Below are positions 49,878 to 61,632 of a stretch of 64,000 bases of DNA, piece after piece (within the stretch, counting starts at the first letter, position 1; every line of letters begins with the position of its first letter). Source of the DNA: Purpureocillium takamizusanense (Eukaryota > Ascomycota > Sordariomycetes > Hypocreales > Ophiocordycipitaceae); NCBI RefSeq assembly GCF_022605165.1, contig NC_063074.1:957501-1021500 (forward strand), read 5' to 3'. The notes beneath the pieces were generated by a model. The model ran no database searches, had not been told where the DNA came from, and saw nothing but the letters and a program-made list of their open reading frames with translations. A program made the position numbers and the translations under genes.

Positions 49878-49897
49878 ACGTATGTACGTACATACGT
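49878..49897. repeat. Perfect 20-base palindrome
   Basis: The 20 bases form a perfect inverted repeat with no spacer, built of alternating ACGT/GTAC words. It lies in spacer with no supported gene within about 1.3 kb. Confidence 0.9.
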
Positions 49898-51244
49898 GCT
49901 TTGCACACCACCACCTCCATCCAGGCGCAGCGCCGCGGCACATTTCAGCTTGCGGCACGCATATCGGTAGATTGTGTACTGCACTGATGTACTACCTTAC
50001 TAAACCATCAGAAAGATGTACAAAGAGGTGCTAACTACTAACAGCTCCAGCCTCTCAACCCAAGTAAGTATCAAGGTATGTAGGTACCTACGCACTTTTA
50101 TGTACAGAATTCATACTGCTGCCTGCCTAGTTAAAGTACGACGGTTCAAAGTTTCGTGCCCGCCTGTGCAGCCACTCTGGAAAGCTCGGGGTGCCGTGGT
50201 GGGCCCGCTGCTGCTCGCTCCCTCGCTCCCCTCCTCCCCGCCGTCCCCACCTCATTCATTCATCCCCCATCCATCATCCATCCCTGTCTCGAAGACGGAC
50301 AGACAGGTTGCGGAGGAGGGAGGGGAGAGGTTGCGCGCCTAGGTCGCACTGCATACGGGGCGTTGTAATTTTTTTTCCCCACGCCGTTCGCCTCCGCTGC
50401 GTGTGTGTGTATCTGTGTGTGTGTCTACTATGTGTCTGTCTTCGCTCGCTCGCCTGCCTGGCAGACAGGACCGTCCAACACCCCTCGGGCTTACTTGCCT
50501 ACCTTTCCAACGGGCAGCTACTGCCGCTGGACTGCCCCCCCCCCCGCCTTTTCTTCATCCACCCACCAAAGTCGTCGAAGAATACCACCCCTTTCGCAAG
50601 CTCAGCCCTTACCGTGTGTCGAGTCAACTGATAGGCACCCGCCAAGCCTCGCAAAAAGCTGAGCCCCGTAACAAGGTTGCGTGTCACTTCAAAACTGGCC
50701 AGTCATCCCATAGGTAGTCAGCGATGTCGCGTTGCAAGAGTATAAAGTGTGTGATTAACGGTTTATTTGTTTGATTGTTTGTGAAGATGGGAGCGTTGCA
50801 GGGGAACACTCCTCACGCCTGGTAGATACCATGTTTGCCCTGCCCTATTGCATTCTTTCAAGATGATTTCTTTTTTGGCGCCGCCAGTTCCAAGACTGAG
50901 TGATGAAGGTCCACAACAAAGAACCGCAATCCAGATTACACCCCCCAAAATCACTTCACTACCCCATCTCACCCTTCTTCGGTGCAAATGAAACGAAAAC
51001 AAAAGAAGGAAAACTTGTCAAAAAAAATAGTCCGCCGGGGAAAAAAGTGGTGATGTCTATAAGCCTTCGGGCTGTCCAACCGTTACAAATACCGTCCAGT
51101 CCCACCCATTCTCCTCTTGGGAGCGAGGCGAAGGGATTCCGACCCTTGCTCGTGTGAAAAACCATAAACGCCGACTCTGTCTATTCCTCTATATCCCAAA
51201 GTCATCATGTCGTGCGGAGCTTGGTCGTAATGGCAGGGCGTCCT

Positions 51245-52507
51245 CTAGACGCGGTCCATGAGATCACCTCCTGCGAGGCTGCCCGTCGTCGAACTCCTGC
51301 CGCTGTTGCTGAAGCCATTGTCGGATAGAAGATCCTGAACCGCTACCTTGGGAACCTGGGGCACGGGCAGCTTGCGCTGGCTACCGTCGGGGCGGCTGAT
51401 AATGTCCGTCAGGGACATGCCAGAGCTGCGAGTAGTGTTGGTGCCCAGCGTTGGGGGAAACGGGGGCGTGTCCAGATGAGGCTCCATGGGCGCCAGGGCA
51501 GGCGTCGTGTTGTGCTGGAGGCTGAGGTTCCGCAGACTCGGCAACTCGTAGCCCGAGAAGGGACGAAGACGAGGCGAGTGGGCGGGCGTAGCGATCGGCG
51601 TATGATCCGGAGTGGGGGACAGCGAGTCGTGCGAGAAGGTGGGTGAGGACGGCGCAGTTGAGTTGGGTGAATTGGGCCTCGAGCGCTTGGCGTGTCTCAT
51701 GGAACCATTATAATGGTCATCATTGTGGTCCTCGTTGGAGTGTGATCGGGACATGTGGAACGAAGAGAGCCCGGCCAGGTGGCCCCTCGAACCGGGCATG
51801 CCATGGCTGTAATAGGGGTGGTGTCTGGCATTATGGTGGCTCGTGGGAGCAGCAAGCGTCTCGCGCTCGACCTGGGTAGCAGCTTTGGCCAGCATGGAGA
51901 TGTCGCCGCTACGGTTGTAGCTGTGGACGCTCGACGGGTGGTGAGGCTGGGCGAAGGAGGCGTACGAGTGCGGCGGAGAGACGTTGGGCGAGCCCAAAGC
52001 CGAGCCGGGGGCTGAACGAATTGTCTTGGGTGCAGGGGGAGGAGCCATCATGCCCTCATGATGCAGGTGAGGGGGTAGGCCCTGGACATGGTGGTGAAGC
52101 TGTTGCTGATGGTGGTGCTGGCCCTTGCCGCGCCGCGAGTTGGGGTTGTTATGGATGCGCGAGTGGCGGGTGAGCTCATCGGAGCGAGAAAACTTCTTGC
52201 TGCAGCCAGGGAACTGGCAAGCGTGAGGCTTCTCGCCGGTGTGCGTGCGGATATGCCTCGTCTGATGCTCGAGGCGGTGGAAGGCCTTGTCGCAAAGTGG
52301 GCACTTGTAAGGGCGGGGCAGCTCGTTAGAGCTGTCCGACGACTGAGCGCCAGGGATGGGCCCGTTGGGCTTGATGACGGTGACGGCGGCGCTGGCCATG
52401 TCGGCGTCGTTTGCCTGCAGTCTGTGTTTGTCGAGGTTGTTACTATCAGCCCTAGCGGAGGGATTCAGCAGATTGGAGAAATCCACTGCCGACTGTGCTC
52501 GTTGCAT
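51245..52507 (-). CDS. creA: Carbon catabolite repressor CreA/CRE1 (C2H2 zinc finger)
   Basis: Single exon, 420 aa, the usual length for Sordariomycete CRE1. It binds SYGGRG sites and represses genes for alternative carbon sources when glucose is present. Two C2H2 fingers: [19 protein letters not shown] at about 67-85 and [18 protein letters not shown] at about 95-112, both with the Mig1-type recognition residues. Then come a basic/His-rich stretch ([16 protein letters not shown]), a long Ser/Pro/His-rich middle, the conserved block [12 protein letters not shown], and the C-terminal repression region [20 protein letters not shown] then [10 protein letters not shown]. The start [16 protein letters not shown] matches the family N-terminus. 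The 5' flank is long and holds several candidate CreA sites. Confidence 0.96.
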   Translation of the reverse strand: MQRAQSAVDFSNLLNPSARADSNNLDKHRLQANDADMASAAVTVIKPNGPIPGAQSSDSSNELPRPYKCPLCDKAFHRLEHQTRHIRTHTGEKPHACQFPGCSKKFSRSDELTRHSRIHNNPNSRRGKGQHHHQQQLHHHVQGLPPHLHHEGMMAPPPAPKTIRSAPGSALGSPNVSPPHSYASFAQPHHPSSVHSYNRSGDISMLAKAATQVERETLAAPTSHHNARHHPYYSHGMPGSRGHLAGLSSFHMSRSHSNEDHNDDHYNGSMRHAKRSRPNSPNSTAPSSPTFSHDSLSPTPDHTPIATPAHSPRLRPFSGYELPSLRNLSLQHNTTPALAPMEPHLDTPPFPPTLGTNTTRSSGMSLTDIISRPDGSQRKLPVPQVPKVAVQDLLSDNGFSNSGRSSTTGSLAGGDLMDRV

Positions 52508-52863
52508 GTGATCGGGAGGTGGGATGCGCGGCTCAAGAGAGTCTGCCAGCGACGGTGCCTGCTCTCTTATCTATCGTGCCTGCGGGCGAGGGAGAAAAGT
52601 TGACGTTGGATAACGAGGGTGGCTGGCTGGCGGTGGATGTTGCTTGTGCTGCCAGGTGGTGGTGACTGGTGGTAGTCCACGGCCGGATGCGGGATCCGGG
52701 GTCGAAGAAAAGCTTGGTGTAGTGTTGGAGTTGGGAAGAAATGGGGAGATCTTTTTTCTCTCTGGGGAGGGACGGGGGGAGAGGGAATGGTTTTAAAAGG
52801 GCGGCCTCGGCCGGGTCGGTACAAGCGCTGGGCACTTCAGTGTGCAGTGGAGTGTGGAGGAGG

Positions 52864-53170
52864 GTTGGGTACCTGGGGCCAAGTACCTCCACCTGGGGAT
52901 GGTAGGGGCAGGAAAAAAAACTTTCTGGGCGACCGTGGCCGCTGAACGGCGCTACGGGGCACGCTGGGGGAGGGGGGGGGGAGCCCCCCCCAAAAGCCCT
53001 TGGCCGGTAAGGTAACTCAAGAAGGGGGGCTCGGGGGCGGTGGACGGGTACCTACCTGGAGACGGCGGCGCCGCCTCAGGCCACCTGAGGCGGGGAGGTG
53101 AGGTGGGAGCGGTTGCAGCGCGGCAGGGAAGTTGGGACGCGCAGCCGACATGTCAACGGGGGTGGGGGGC
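52864..53170. promoter_or_regulatory. Candidate CreA (SYGGRG) sites upstream of creA
   Basis: Matches to the established CreA consensus SYGGRG: CTGGGG at 52873-52878, 52893-52898 and 52964-52969, GCGGGG at 53090-53095 and GTGGGG at 53162-53167, some 370-660 bases upstream of the creA start. Paired close sites (the first two, 20 bases apart) are typical of functional CreA targets. The region is G-rich, so chance matches are expected. Confidence 0.4.
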
Positions 53171-53261
53171 GTGGGCGGAAGGCCTCGCCCCCAGGGCACC
53201 TCAGGGAGAAAAGGCATGTAAGGTGAAATGGAGGTACCAGGGTAACCTTGGGGCTCGGGTA

Positions 53262-53293
53262 CCTTGCCTTGCCTTGCCTTGCCTTGCCTTGCC
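53262..53293. repeat. (TTGCC)6 pentanucleotide repeat
   Basis: About six tandem TTGCC units upstream of creA. Confidence 0.9.
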
Positions 53294-56200
53294 TCGCCCT
53301 CAGATTGCAAACCTCGCTGCGCGCATGTACCTTACGTACAGGACTCGTGAAACGCCCTGTCCGCGTGGAGGGCACGGCACCTGGCCTGGATGTGCGAACA
53401 CGTTAGAGTGGACGCCTGTGCTTGGGCTTGGGGGAGGGGGAGGGGGCGGGGGACGGGGGGTTGTGTCCCTCGTTGTGCTGCGCTGTGCTGCGCTGCAACC
53501 CAGGGCGCGCGCGGCGCCCTTGCTGCTGCTGGATGAGTACCTAGATCATTATGGCCCTTGAAAGGCTAGGCGGGCTGCTCTGCCAGTTGGAGGCGATACG
53601 AAAGTCACGGGGCGTGAAGGCGTTTAACACGGTAAATCAAGGTACGCGGTTTGCCGCTGTGCACCACGAGTGAGTTCCCTGTATGAAGAGATACATTGCC
53701 TATCGTGACCCAAGATGCGGTGTTGCTCCTACGGCTGGCGCTGTCGTTGCCGCCGGGCCTCCAGCGCTTTTCAGTTATCAGTGAGGCGCCGAGCACACCA
53801 CTGGCAGCCACCTTACTTGGGTACTGCGTACTAGACCGGTGGATGAAAGCCGCCCGCGGACGGACGCGGGCGGCAGAGGGGGGCCACGGTTAGGCTACAG
53901 CCACCCCCTCCTCCTCCTCTCTTGTCGGGGCGACAGGCCCATGTACTGCCCCAGCGGAGGTACTTGGCTTCTGGCCAAGCGGTTCAATCGCTATAGCAGT
54001 GGGGGCTGCCAACGCCTTGGGCCAAGGCGGACCGGCTGGGCGTGCTACGCCCACACCCTGGACGCCCGCCCGCGTCTGTGTCTGCATCCGCGTCCGCTCC
54101 GCGTACCTACCTATGCGCCTGCGCCTGCGCCTGCCCTCCACTCGCTGCCCGCCCGCTGGAACTTGCTCGTGCCCGACTCACCAGCTGTCCTGTCGTCAAC
54201 CCACCTTAGGGAGCGCGTGCGTTGCATCCATCCCTCACCCCACCAACAGGCGTCACCACTCAACACTCGCGCTCAAAGATGCCCCCATCCAGCCCATCCG
54301 CCGTTCCTCCCTGAATGGCAAATGGCACCTCACCTGGGCTGGTGTTGCGTGCTCCGCGCCAGGGAAGCGACCAGAGCCGCTCTACCCTGCCCTGTGCCGA
54401 TGGTTGGACGGATGGCCTCACCTCTGCCGATGCCGCTGCCGTCCCTTCTGGAGCGCCTCAGTCCCATGTGGCCCAGACCACTGACACGACGGCCAGGCGA
54501 TCAGGCAGGCAGGATCCAGCCAGACATGGTGAGAATGTGCAACCGCAGTTCCGCACATGTGCAACCGCAGTAGGGGCACCGCGCCGGAGACCAGCGTGTG
54601 GGGAAAGGGGCCAATTCAGGCGAGCAATTGTTCCTCTCCTACGACAGAGCATTCCCTCTCGACTCACGAGGCGTGCTTGTAACTACATACAGTCCTGTAT
54701 CGTTCCCTCGCTCCCTGTTGCGCCCCCACTACGAGGCAAGGAAGGCAACATGACTGTCTACTTGGCGCACCCGCCTCTGGGTCTCGTCACGACAACTTCC
54801 CTTCTTCTGGCAGCTCGTGGGGCGCAGCACCCCGCGCGTCGTGTCTTGCTCTCCAAGACTGATTGGCTCACCGACCCCCAAGCAGCCTCTTTCACGGGGG
54901 CCACTCATCGCGCTCACCTCATCTCACCCCAAGGGGAGCAAATTATAGGCCGGCGTAAGCAGATGGCAGCCCTGCGGGAAAATCGTTGGCGAGACCAACG
55001 GAAAGAAAGCCTCATCCACGCGCGAGTAACCTTGGTCGGGCAAGCCACCGGGCGACGACAAGGCCATACAAAGATCGAGCCGTAGCTTGGCCCAGCGAGG
55101 CACGTCATGTTCGTGGGACGGCCGGTGCAGCAGCCAACCTCGATCGCGTTGCTATTATTGCGAGAGATGGGCAATCACCCACCAGATGGCGTCTTGTCGT
55201 CCTTGTTCCCCGGATGGGGCACCCGCCATTTCAGTCCCTTACCGCCAGAAACGCAAACGGACGTGCGCCGCCACCGGGGAACGAAACCGCTGCCTGTCCC
55301 GCCACCAGTCGGGGTTGGATTTGCTGCTTGCCAGCACATTGTGCAACCGCCAGGTTCACGATGCGCCTGTCCTCGTGACAGCCCGCCGACGTGCTGTACG
55401 CCTGGGCGAGCCCGATCGCCACGGCGCGCGCCCGACACTGCTATCCATCTCGAGGCGTGCCGCGTCGAGGGCGTCCGCCCTGATCCCGTGGCGCCGTATG
55501 GGCTGAGATGCGGATCAATGATGCCATGCCTGAGCAGCGCCATTTGTGGGGGCGGACGGGGGGGACGCGGATTCCCCAGACGCCCTCCCTGAAGCAGGCC
55601 AGACCAGACCGACGTCGCCCTGACACTGACCCCAGCAGGCACCCGATTCACCGAGTTGCAACAATAGGCGCCAATGTGGAAGCGCACGCGCATGCACGGC
55701 TATCGCCTCATTTCCTCGTTTGGTTCGGGCACGGGGCACCGGATGCCTCCCGGAGCAGGGAGCAGGCCGCGGGAAATTTGCTTCTTTCGTCTCATCGCCT
55801 ACTGCTTCCCCGCGAGACAAGTGGCGGCCAGTGTCCAGGGAGGGCCCTCCGCGATGCGTGCGGCATGGCAATGGGTTGGTGACTCCCGCCGAGCCGCCAG
55901 GCACACCGTTACCCGGAAGCTCGTGGTTGGAGGTGGCATGCCACGAGAGCCGGGTTGTCGTAATTGGTGCGCCAACCGAGCAGTCAAATCTCGTGTGCGT
56001 GCGCCATCAAGGCAGCGCTGAGCCTCCGAAGACGGCTGTCCGTCGTCTCGGCCTTCTCACCTTGCCCTATCGATGCCAGCTTGTCAGATCTGGGGCTGGC
56101 TGGGTCCTGCCTGGCCCGCCCCGGGACCTTTGAAAGAGAACGTGGCTCAAGCATTCCCAGACCTTCCTGACGTGGCCAGCATGTTGGCAGAGACAGGGTC

Positions 56201-56697
56201 GCTCGTCCCAGCGCGTTTTGCCACCGGGCACACGTCCGACGCTGCCGGCCTGTGACGGACAGGGCGAGGCTCGTCATGTCTCGGTTGGTGGGATCCAAGA
56301 TGCCTTTCTCGTCACACCCCTCGCAGCGGTCATTAGGCATCATGGACAACGGCCGAAACTTGTGCCTCTGGCTTTGTGGTATTGCAGATCCTCTCGAGCG
56401 GTGCCACGAAACTACAAAACGCAGCTCCCATCCTTCCCTTCCGGCCGGGATCAACATTAAGAGGGGGGTGGAGGGCCACGATCGCCAGAGTAGTATACGT
56501 ACATGTACAGCCAGCCTTTGACCGCTGACATGCCATCCTACTCGCTCAAGTGAACGCTGGCTCGTGGCAATCAGCGGGGAAGCCCTTTCTTTTCCCCAGA
56601 CTTCCCCCAGACTTGCAACCTGCAGAGGGGTGTGTGAACCAGGTTTTTGCCAAGCGTTGGCATGTGTGAGTGTGTGTGCGCGTGTCTCTTCCCACAC

Positions 56698-56743
56698 ACA
56701 CACTCTCTCTCTCTCCCTCTCTCTCTTTCATTCTCTCTCTGTG
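56698..56743. repeat. CT-rich microsatellite
   Basis: Nearly uninterrupted CT dinucleotides. A second CT tract runs from about 63964 to the window end. Confidence 0.9.
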
Positions 56744-58544
56744 CTGTCACGTCTACACTGTCGGTAGGTCTCGAAAGTTGGGAACCCCAGGAAAAGAAAA
56801 AAAGGGCCAAGAAGAAAAACCCACCCCCTGCTCGCCTTGTGTGGGGGGCCGCCTATCCTCGTCGGAATCCCGTCAAGCACAAGCCAGCCCAGCCACGACT
56901 GGCGCTGTTATTGGCTTGCAGGGTGCCAATCGATAGTGCGCTACCAGATCGAAAGCCTCGCCAACAAAGGGCGTCGTGTCTGTCCTTCTCTTATCAGCGG
57001 CCCCCAACCAGGTCCTTGCGGTGGCTTCGCCATGTGCCTCTCAGCGCCTCTCGCGGCAGTCTCGTCAGGCTCCGCCTTGTGCATCTTGTGCTCGCTACTT
57101 GCAGTACGACTCTTCTGGACAAGTCGACTCTCGAATCGCATCGCCGGCCTAAGTAAGCGCAACGACGTTTGTTGTGATTGATACCTCACGCAAGCCTAGA
57201 CATTTGCCGTGTTGAGCCGACATCCCACCTAGCCGGTTCAGGCAATTCCGGGGCTCATCTCAGATCTCCCATGGCGCTCCCCTGTCGGCGCCCTGGAGTA
57301 AGTGGCAGGCGGCTCCGTCGCGGGGAAGTCCGGCCGGGGCGCCGAGCGTGGGTGCATTGCACCACCACCACGGCTGTTTTAGGTACGTACGTGCTACCTG
57401 GCCTCGCTGGCTGGCACGCTATGTCGTGGTGCCCCCATCACCAGATGCAATCAGGGCGAAACGCCAGAGGTCTGGGCGCGCGAGCGCAATGCACCCAGTC
57501 AACGGCTCCCGTCGTTGCTTGCCTCGGCTAACGATTACCCTTATCTCCAGCTACTCGCAGTTCCAGATTACAGGTGCTGATAGCGATCCGCTCGGTTGCC
57601 AATCACCAGAGCCTCGTCGCAACTGGTGCAAGCTTGCGAGAGTCCCTGGGGGCCCTGGCGTTTGGGCACTTGTCTCTGCTCTTCAGGCTTGCGAGATCAC
57701 TTGCCAGATACGTATGTACAATGCAGGAGCAGCACCACCCGCCCCCGGACCCGACAAGTTGGTTTGAGCCCTCCTGTACGTTTGGTCAGCTTCCGAATGC
57801 GGATAATCGCGGGTTGGAGTCAGCATTCCGCCCCCTTCTGGCTGTCTGATCTCATCGCTTCACAAACGAGCGACGAAGCACGTATGGCGTGCGTGCTCCG
57901 CGGGCCCCCATGCTCGGTCCAGTTTGGCAATGGTGGCCACCTGCTCGTCCCGTGGCTCGGCGGTGGCTGCCGGCGCCTTGCAGAGCCATTTCGACAACTC
58001 CTTCCTTGGGACGACAACCCCTGCGAACCTTTTGGTCCCCCGCCCCGTCCCGAATGGTCTGGCAGGTGCTCTGGCCGTCACGTCGTCACAGTCGTGCTGC
58101 CAACAAGGGGAGCCCAGTCTACAATGCCTTGCCTCTTTCACGTGTGACTGCCCAGAGACACAGCGACCTCTTTGGGACTGTTCCAGGACAAGCCCTACCG
58201 TGCCTCAGTAGTGCGCGCAAACACCGTCCGTGCTGGGCCAAAGCGAGCTCCCAAAGCCGCCCACGTGCCGGCCAGCAATCAACGTAGAATGCGGGGCTCC
58301 GCTTAGGGGGCCATGGGGGCTCGGCGACCGACTGGCTGGTGGCGGCGATGGCCTCCAATAACCGAGGCCACCCCTCGGGGTCTCCGGACCACCGCCCTGT
58401 TGCGCCGCCGGGCCGTCGACCTGCTCCATAGCCTCAATACGCGGAGCGCTCCCTGGCTGCCCTCCTCGGATACTGAGTCGGCCAAAGTCACGGCTCTTCC
58501 ACCACGAGAGCCCGGCCGCGCGCGCGCTCTCTAGAGTCGTGTCG

Positions 58545-58569
58545 CCAGGCCAGGCCAGGCCAGGTCAGG
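58545..58569. repeat. AGGCC pentanucleotide repeat
   Basis: Four to five tandem units of CCAGG/AGGCC, the last one degenerate. Confidence 0.85.
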
Positions 58570-59246
58570 TCTTAGTAGTACCCCGTGGAGTGCAGGCCCA
58601 CATGGAACGGCGATTGATAACGACAAACGCTCCTCCTCTGTTCCCTCTCCCCCTTTGTAGCAATTGCGAAAGGGCCCAGCGTAATTGCTTCATTTTGGAT
58701 GCTCCAGACCGCCGGGGGCGTGTCGTGCTCAGGCGTGCTTTTGCGGGGAACGCGGCCGTCTGGCCTCGCCGCATGCCTCCCTTGTTTGAAAACGGCCCTG
58801 TCGGAGGTTTGAACCAAACTCCAGTGTCGCAGGTGGAAAGCCGCGCCGACGCCGACGGGAACGCATCGCAACACGTTACACGCACGACGAGCATGCACTT
58901 TCCCAAGTTACGTCGCGGCAGGGATCTCACTGGGGGGTGTCGTCGGGTGCATGTCGATGGCGCAGGGGAAGGCTCATGAAATCCGTCGCCAAAGTTCTCT
59001 TCCTGTCTGTACATGGACAAACCTGGGCAGCGCGTCCTGATACGGACAAGGGGTAATGGCGACAGCAGGTGTGGGAGAGCTCCGTCTTGTCGGGCCAGGG
59101 TCTCGGATCCAGAAAAAGCAGCCAAGTGGTTCTAACGACAGCTGACGACGGCCCTTATTAACTTAGTTGCTGATCCAGTCGGTCCCGTCTGTAGCCGTTT
59201 TGGCTCTGCGGTCTTGCGCCGGGGGGCGAAGGGCAAATCAAAGTTC

Positions 59247-59642
59247 TTAGTTCATGGTTTCGTTCCTTGAGCTGAAGTGCGTTGTGCACACAAATCGGCC
59301 GGCCTTGTCTCTGGCAACCTTGCTGTCCAACGCCACGAACGGAGGGTCTGCTGACGTGCCGACCCGAAACATCGCGGCCACGGCGGTTAGGAAGGGGAGA
59401 CGAGTCGTCCAAAGAACACTCGAGGCGGCAAATGAGAGGGGCCAGACCATGCTCTGATAGATGTGCCTCACCGCCTGTACCAGATTCTGCACTGATGCGA
59501 TGTCCGTGGGGATCCAGTTTGACGCAGGTCCGGGGATCAATGCCGTTGAAAACACATCCAGTGTACTCCGTACATACAACCTAGTACGGTACCGGGTTAG
59601 CCTGTAGCGTGAATTGGCCCTACTGAGGTACCAAAGCAGCAT
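59247..59642 (-). other. Unsupported 131-codon frame, possibly a small gene
   Basis: From ATG 59642 to a stop at 59247. The N-terminus is basic and Tyr/Arg-rich (RANSRYRLTRYRTRLY). The middle is hydrophobic (SMVWPLSFAASSVLW, LPFLTAVAAMFRVG) and could hold one or two membrane helices. Composition is more protein-like than neighbouring frames, but no family is recognised. It also overlaps a 67-codon plus-strand frame (59254-59457) of similar quality. Confidence 0.2.
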
Positions 59643-60077
59643 CAAGAGAATGCTCGCCTACAGAGGACAGTGAGTGGCGCGCCAACCGCTGGTGTTGAGG
59701 TGGGGATCCCAGGCGAGGGCGCTGTAAATACTTGCCCTCTTTGGCAGTACTAAAAGAGTGCAGGCAACTTACACCGAGTCGACGTCGCGCTTAGCTGGCC
59801 TCGCATCGACTGTCCGATGGACAGTCGTCCAAGCCTCAGATCGCTTCAAGCAAACATTGGGATTAATTTGACATTCTCCGCAAGTCATGCGCGGGTTTTC
59901 GGGGGACGGATCGCTCAATTGCGACAGGAAACTTCACTGTGCCTACAAAGTCCTTCGTGCCTGCTCTCTTCTGGGGGTGGTTCCATCACGTGAGCTCGCG
60001 TTCTAGTTCGCGCGGCGACCTCTGCCAGCCTGGGCACGACTTCAGCATGACACCCGGTGCCGCACACATGCCCACGA

Positions 60078-61632
60078 ATGATGGACTACCATTCCATTCA
60101 CGGGCATGACATCTCGAGTTTTGACGCCCCCGGGGCTCGTAGGTCTATGCGTCCTACATATCATGCTGGCCAAGGTCGGCTGACTTTCTACCCAGATCGA
60201 CTTCCCACCGTGGCGGCGTCGCAGGCGCTCGATGAACTCGAGCATGACGCAAGACCCGGAGTCGTGACGGGCTTGGAAAGCCTTGATCGGGCGCTTTGCG
60301 GATCAGAGAACGCAGACTCCCCTGACATAGCCTCCCGTGGCAGCATCAAACGCGGCCAGGTAACGGAGATATGGGGTCCCCCTGGTACAGGGAAAACCGC
60401 CTTGGCGTAAGAGGAGATGTCGCTTTACCAACAGCTCTCACAAGAGCTGACACGAGGCGTAGCATTCAGATGACCGCCAACGCCATCTGCAGCGGCCACC
60501 ATGTGGTGTGGGTAGGTCTGTCTCTTCGATTTTCCCCTCCCCCATCGGATGCGCCCGTGGTAACTGACAGGCGGCTGTTTAGACTGCCTCCAAAAGGTGC
60601 ACAAGCAGCGAGTGGCAAGGACTATCAAAGCCGTCCAGGCTGCTAGACAACAGGCTGGTTTGTCTGAGGTTGGTTCTGCGATAGACTGGACCAGGTTCAA
60701 GCACTACTCGTGCTTGACGCTCCCACACCTGATGGCTCTAGTATCTCGTCCGACGCCTGAGATGGTGAGCTTGGGCGTCTCTCTAGTTGTCATCAGCTCC
60801 GCATCTGCGTTGTTCAACTCGGCCCTACCTAGGGCCCAGGATGTAAAATCGGGGTTCAAAGTCGGCCAAGGTGAGGCAGCGGCGGCTGGCCGCCCCCCAA
60901 ACCAGAATTAATTTTCTGAGCTGACGACTGACAATCTATCCCGGGATCGTAGGCCCCTCCCCGTCGGCGAAACGACTACAGTGTCTGCGTCACGTCATGG
61001 ACGCGTTACGGAAACTAGCTGCCACCAGGAACTGCGCCGTCGTGGTGTTGTCACAGTGTGCGACCAGGATGCAATCGGAGCAGGGCGCTACCTTGGTCGC
61101 GGCAGTCAATGCAACGGTGTGGGAGCAAGGCATATCAACCCGCATCGTCCTCTTCAGAGACTGGGCCTGGGAGGAGAAGAAACTGCGAGGGGTCTTCTTG
61201 GCCGGTCTACAAAAGATCGACGGCAAGGCAACCCAACTAGCCGTTGAGCACGTTTGTGCGTTTAAGGTTGAAGCTGTACGTTCCGTCTCGGCTCCAGCTG
61301 CAGACTGTGCCGGCAGACAAGTGCTAACGCCAGAGGCGCAGGGCGGCACGACTAGCATCGCGTACGATGCCGCCAGTAGATTCCCGGCAAGATCTGCAGA
61401 TCCGGGACGTCGTAAGAGAAAGCTGGGGCATACGGGGCTGGAAGTGCCGGACAGCGAAGACGACGAAGACTATGGCTGGGCCGACGAGGACGAGGAGTCG
61501 ATGCCCGCTCCACCGCCGCAATGGCAGGGCAGTGAAGACATCCTGCTGGGCCACGAGATTGGCCGAGACGACGACAGCACCTGCGCGGACAGCGAGGAGG
61601 ATGAGGGGAGTGCCACGGGGTGCAATGATTAA
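60078..61632 (+). CDS. Rad51-family paralog, Rad55-like DNA repair protein
   Basis: Exons: 60078-60406, 60463-60515, 60583-60870, 60953-61632; 1350 bases = 449 aa from ATG 60078 (ATG 60081 is next; the GTG at 60057 is not used). Rad55-Rad57 helps load and stabilise Rad51 on single-stranded DNA during homologous recombination. Seen: VVTGLESLDRAL, then Walker A EIWGPPGTGKTALA near residue 105, AIQMTANAICSGHHVVWVDC across the first two splice junctions, and a strand at the Walker B position reading LGVSLVVISSASALFNS, where the usual Asp is Ser. Later RNCAVVVLSQCATRM matches the RecA-core L2-side strand. The C-terminal 100 residues are acidic and disordered (DSEDDEDYGWADEDEES) after a basic RRKRK. 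Assignment to Rad55 rather than another paralog is by overall pattern. Confidence 0.82.

Larger units (their letters stand above)
42355..51244. other. Gene desert between the secreted protein and creA
   Basis: About 8.9 kb. The segment 44.26-44.95 kb is visibly AT-richer than its surroundings. At 45.8-46.15 kb GGTAC words are dense. Frames such as 46654-47001 plus and 47403-47987 minus are open but lack motifs and overlap others of similar quality. The last kilobase before 51244 may be creA 3' UTR. No RNA gene was recognised. Confidence 0.5.
52508..60077. other. Gene desert between creA and the Rad55-like gene
   Basis: About 7.6 kb between divergent genes. The first kilobase is the creA leader and promoter, with G-tracts. 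The rest contains pentanucleotide repeats (53262-53293, 58545-58569) and a CT tract (56698-56743). Large open frames at 53.8-55.9 kb are Pro/Arg/Ala-rich and overlap each other on both strands, as expected of GC-rich spacer. One better-composed frame is listed at 59247-59642. Confidence 0.5.

Noticed and set aside
53839..55693. Chain of long frames on both strands at 53.8-55.7 kb
   Set aside because: Pro/Arg/Ala-rich products in competing frames, as expected from GC-rich non-coding DNA; no junctions produce a recognisable protein.
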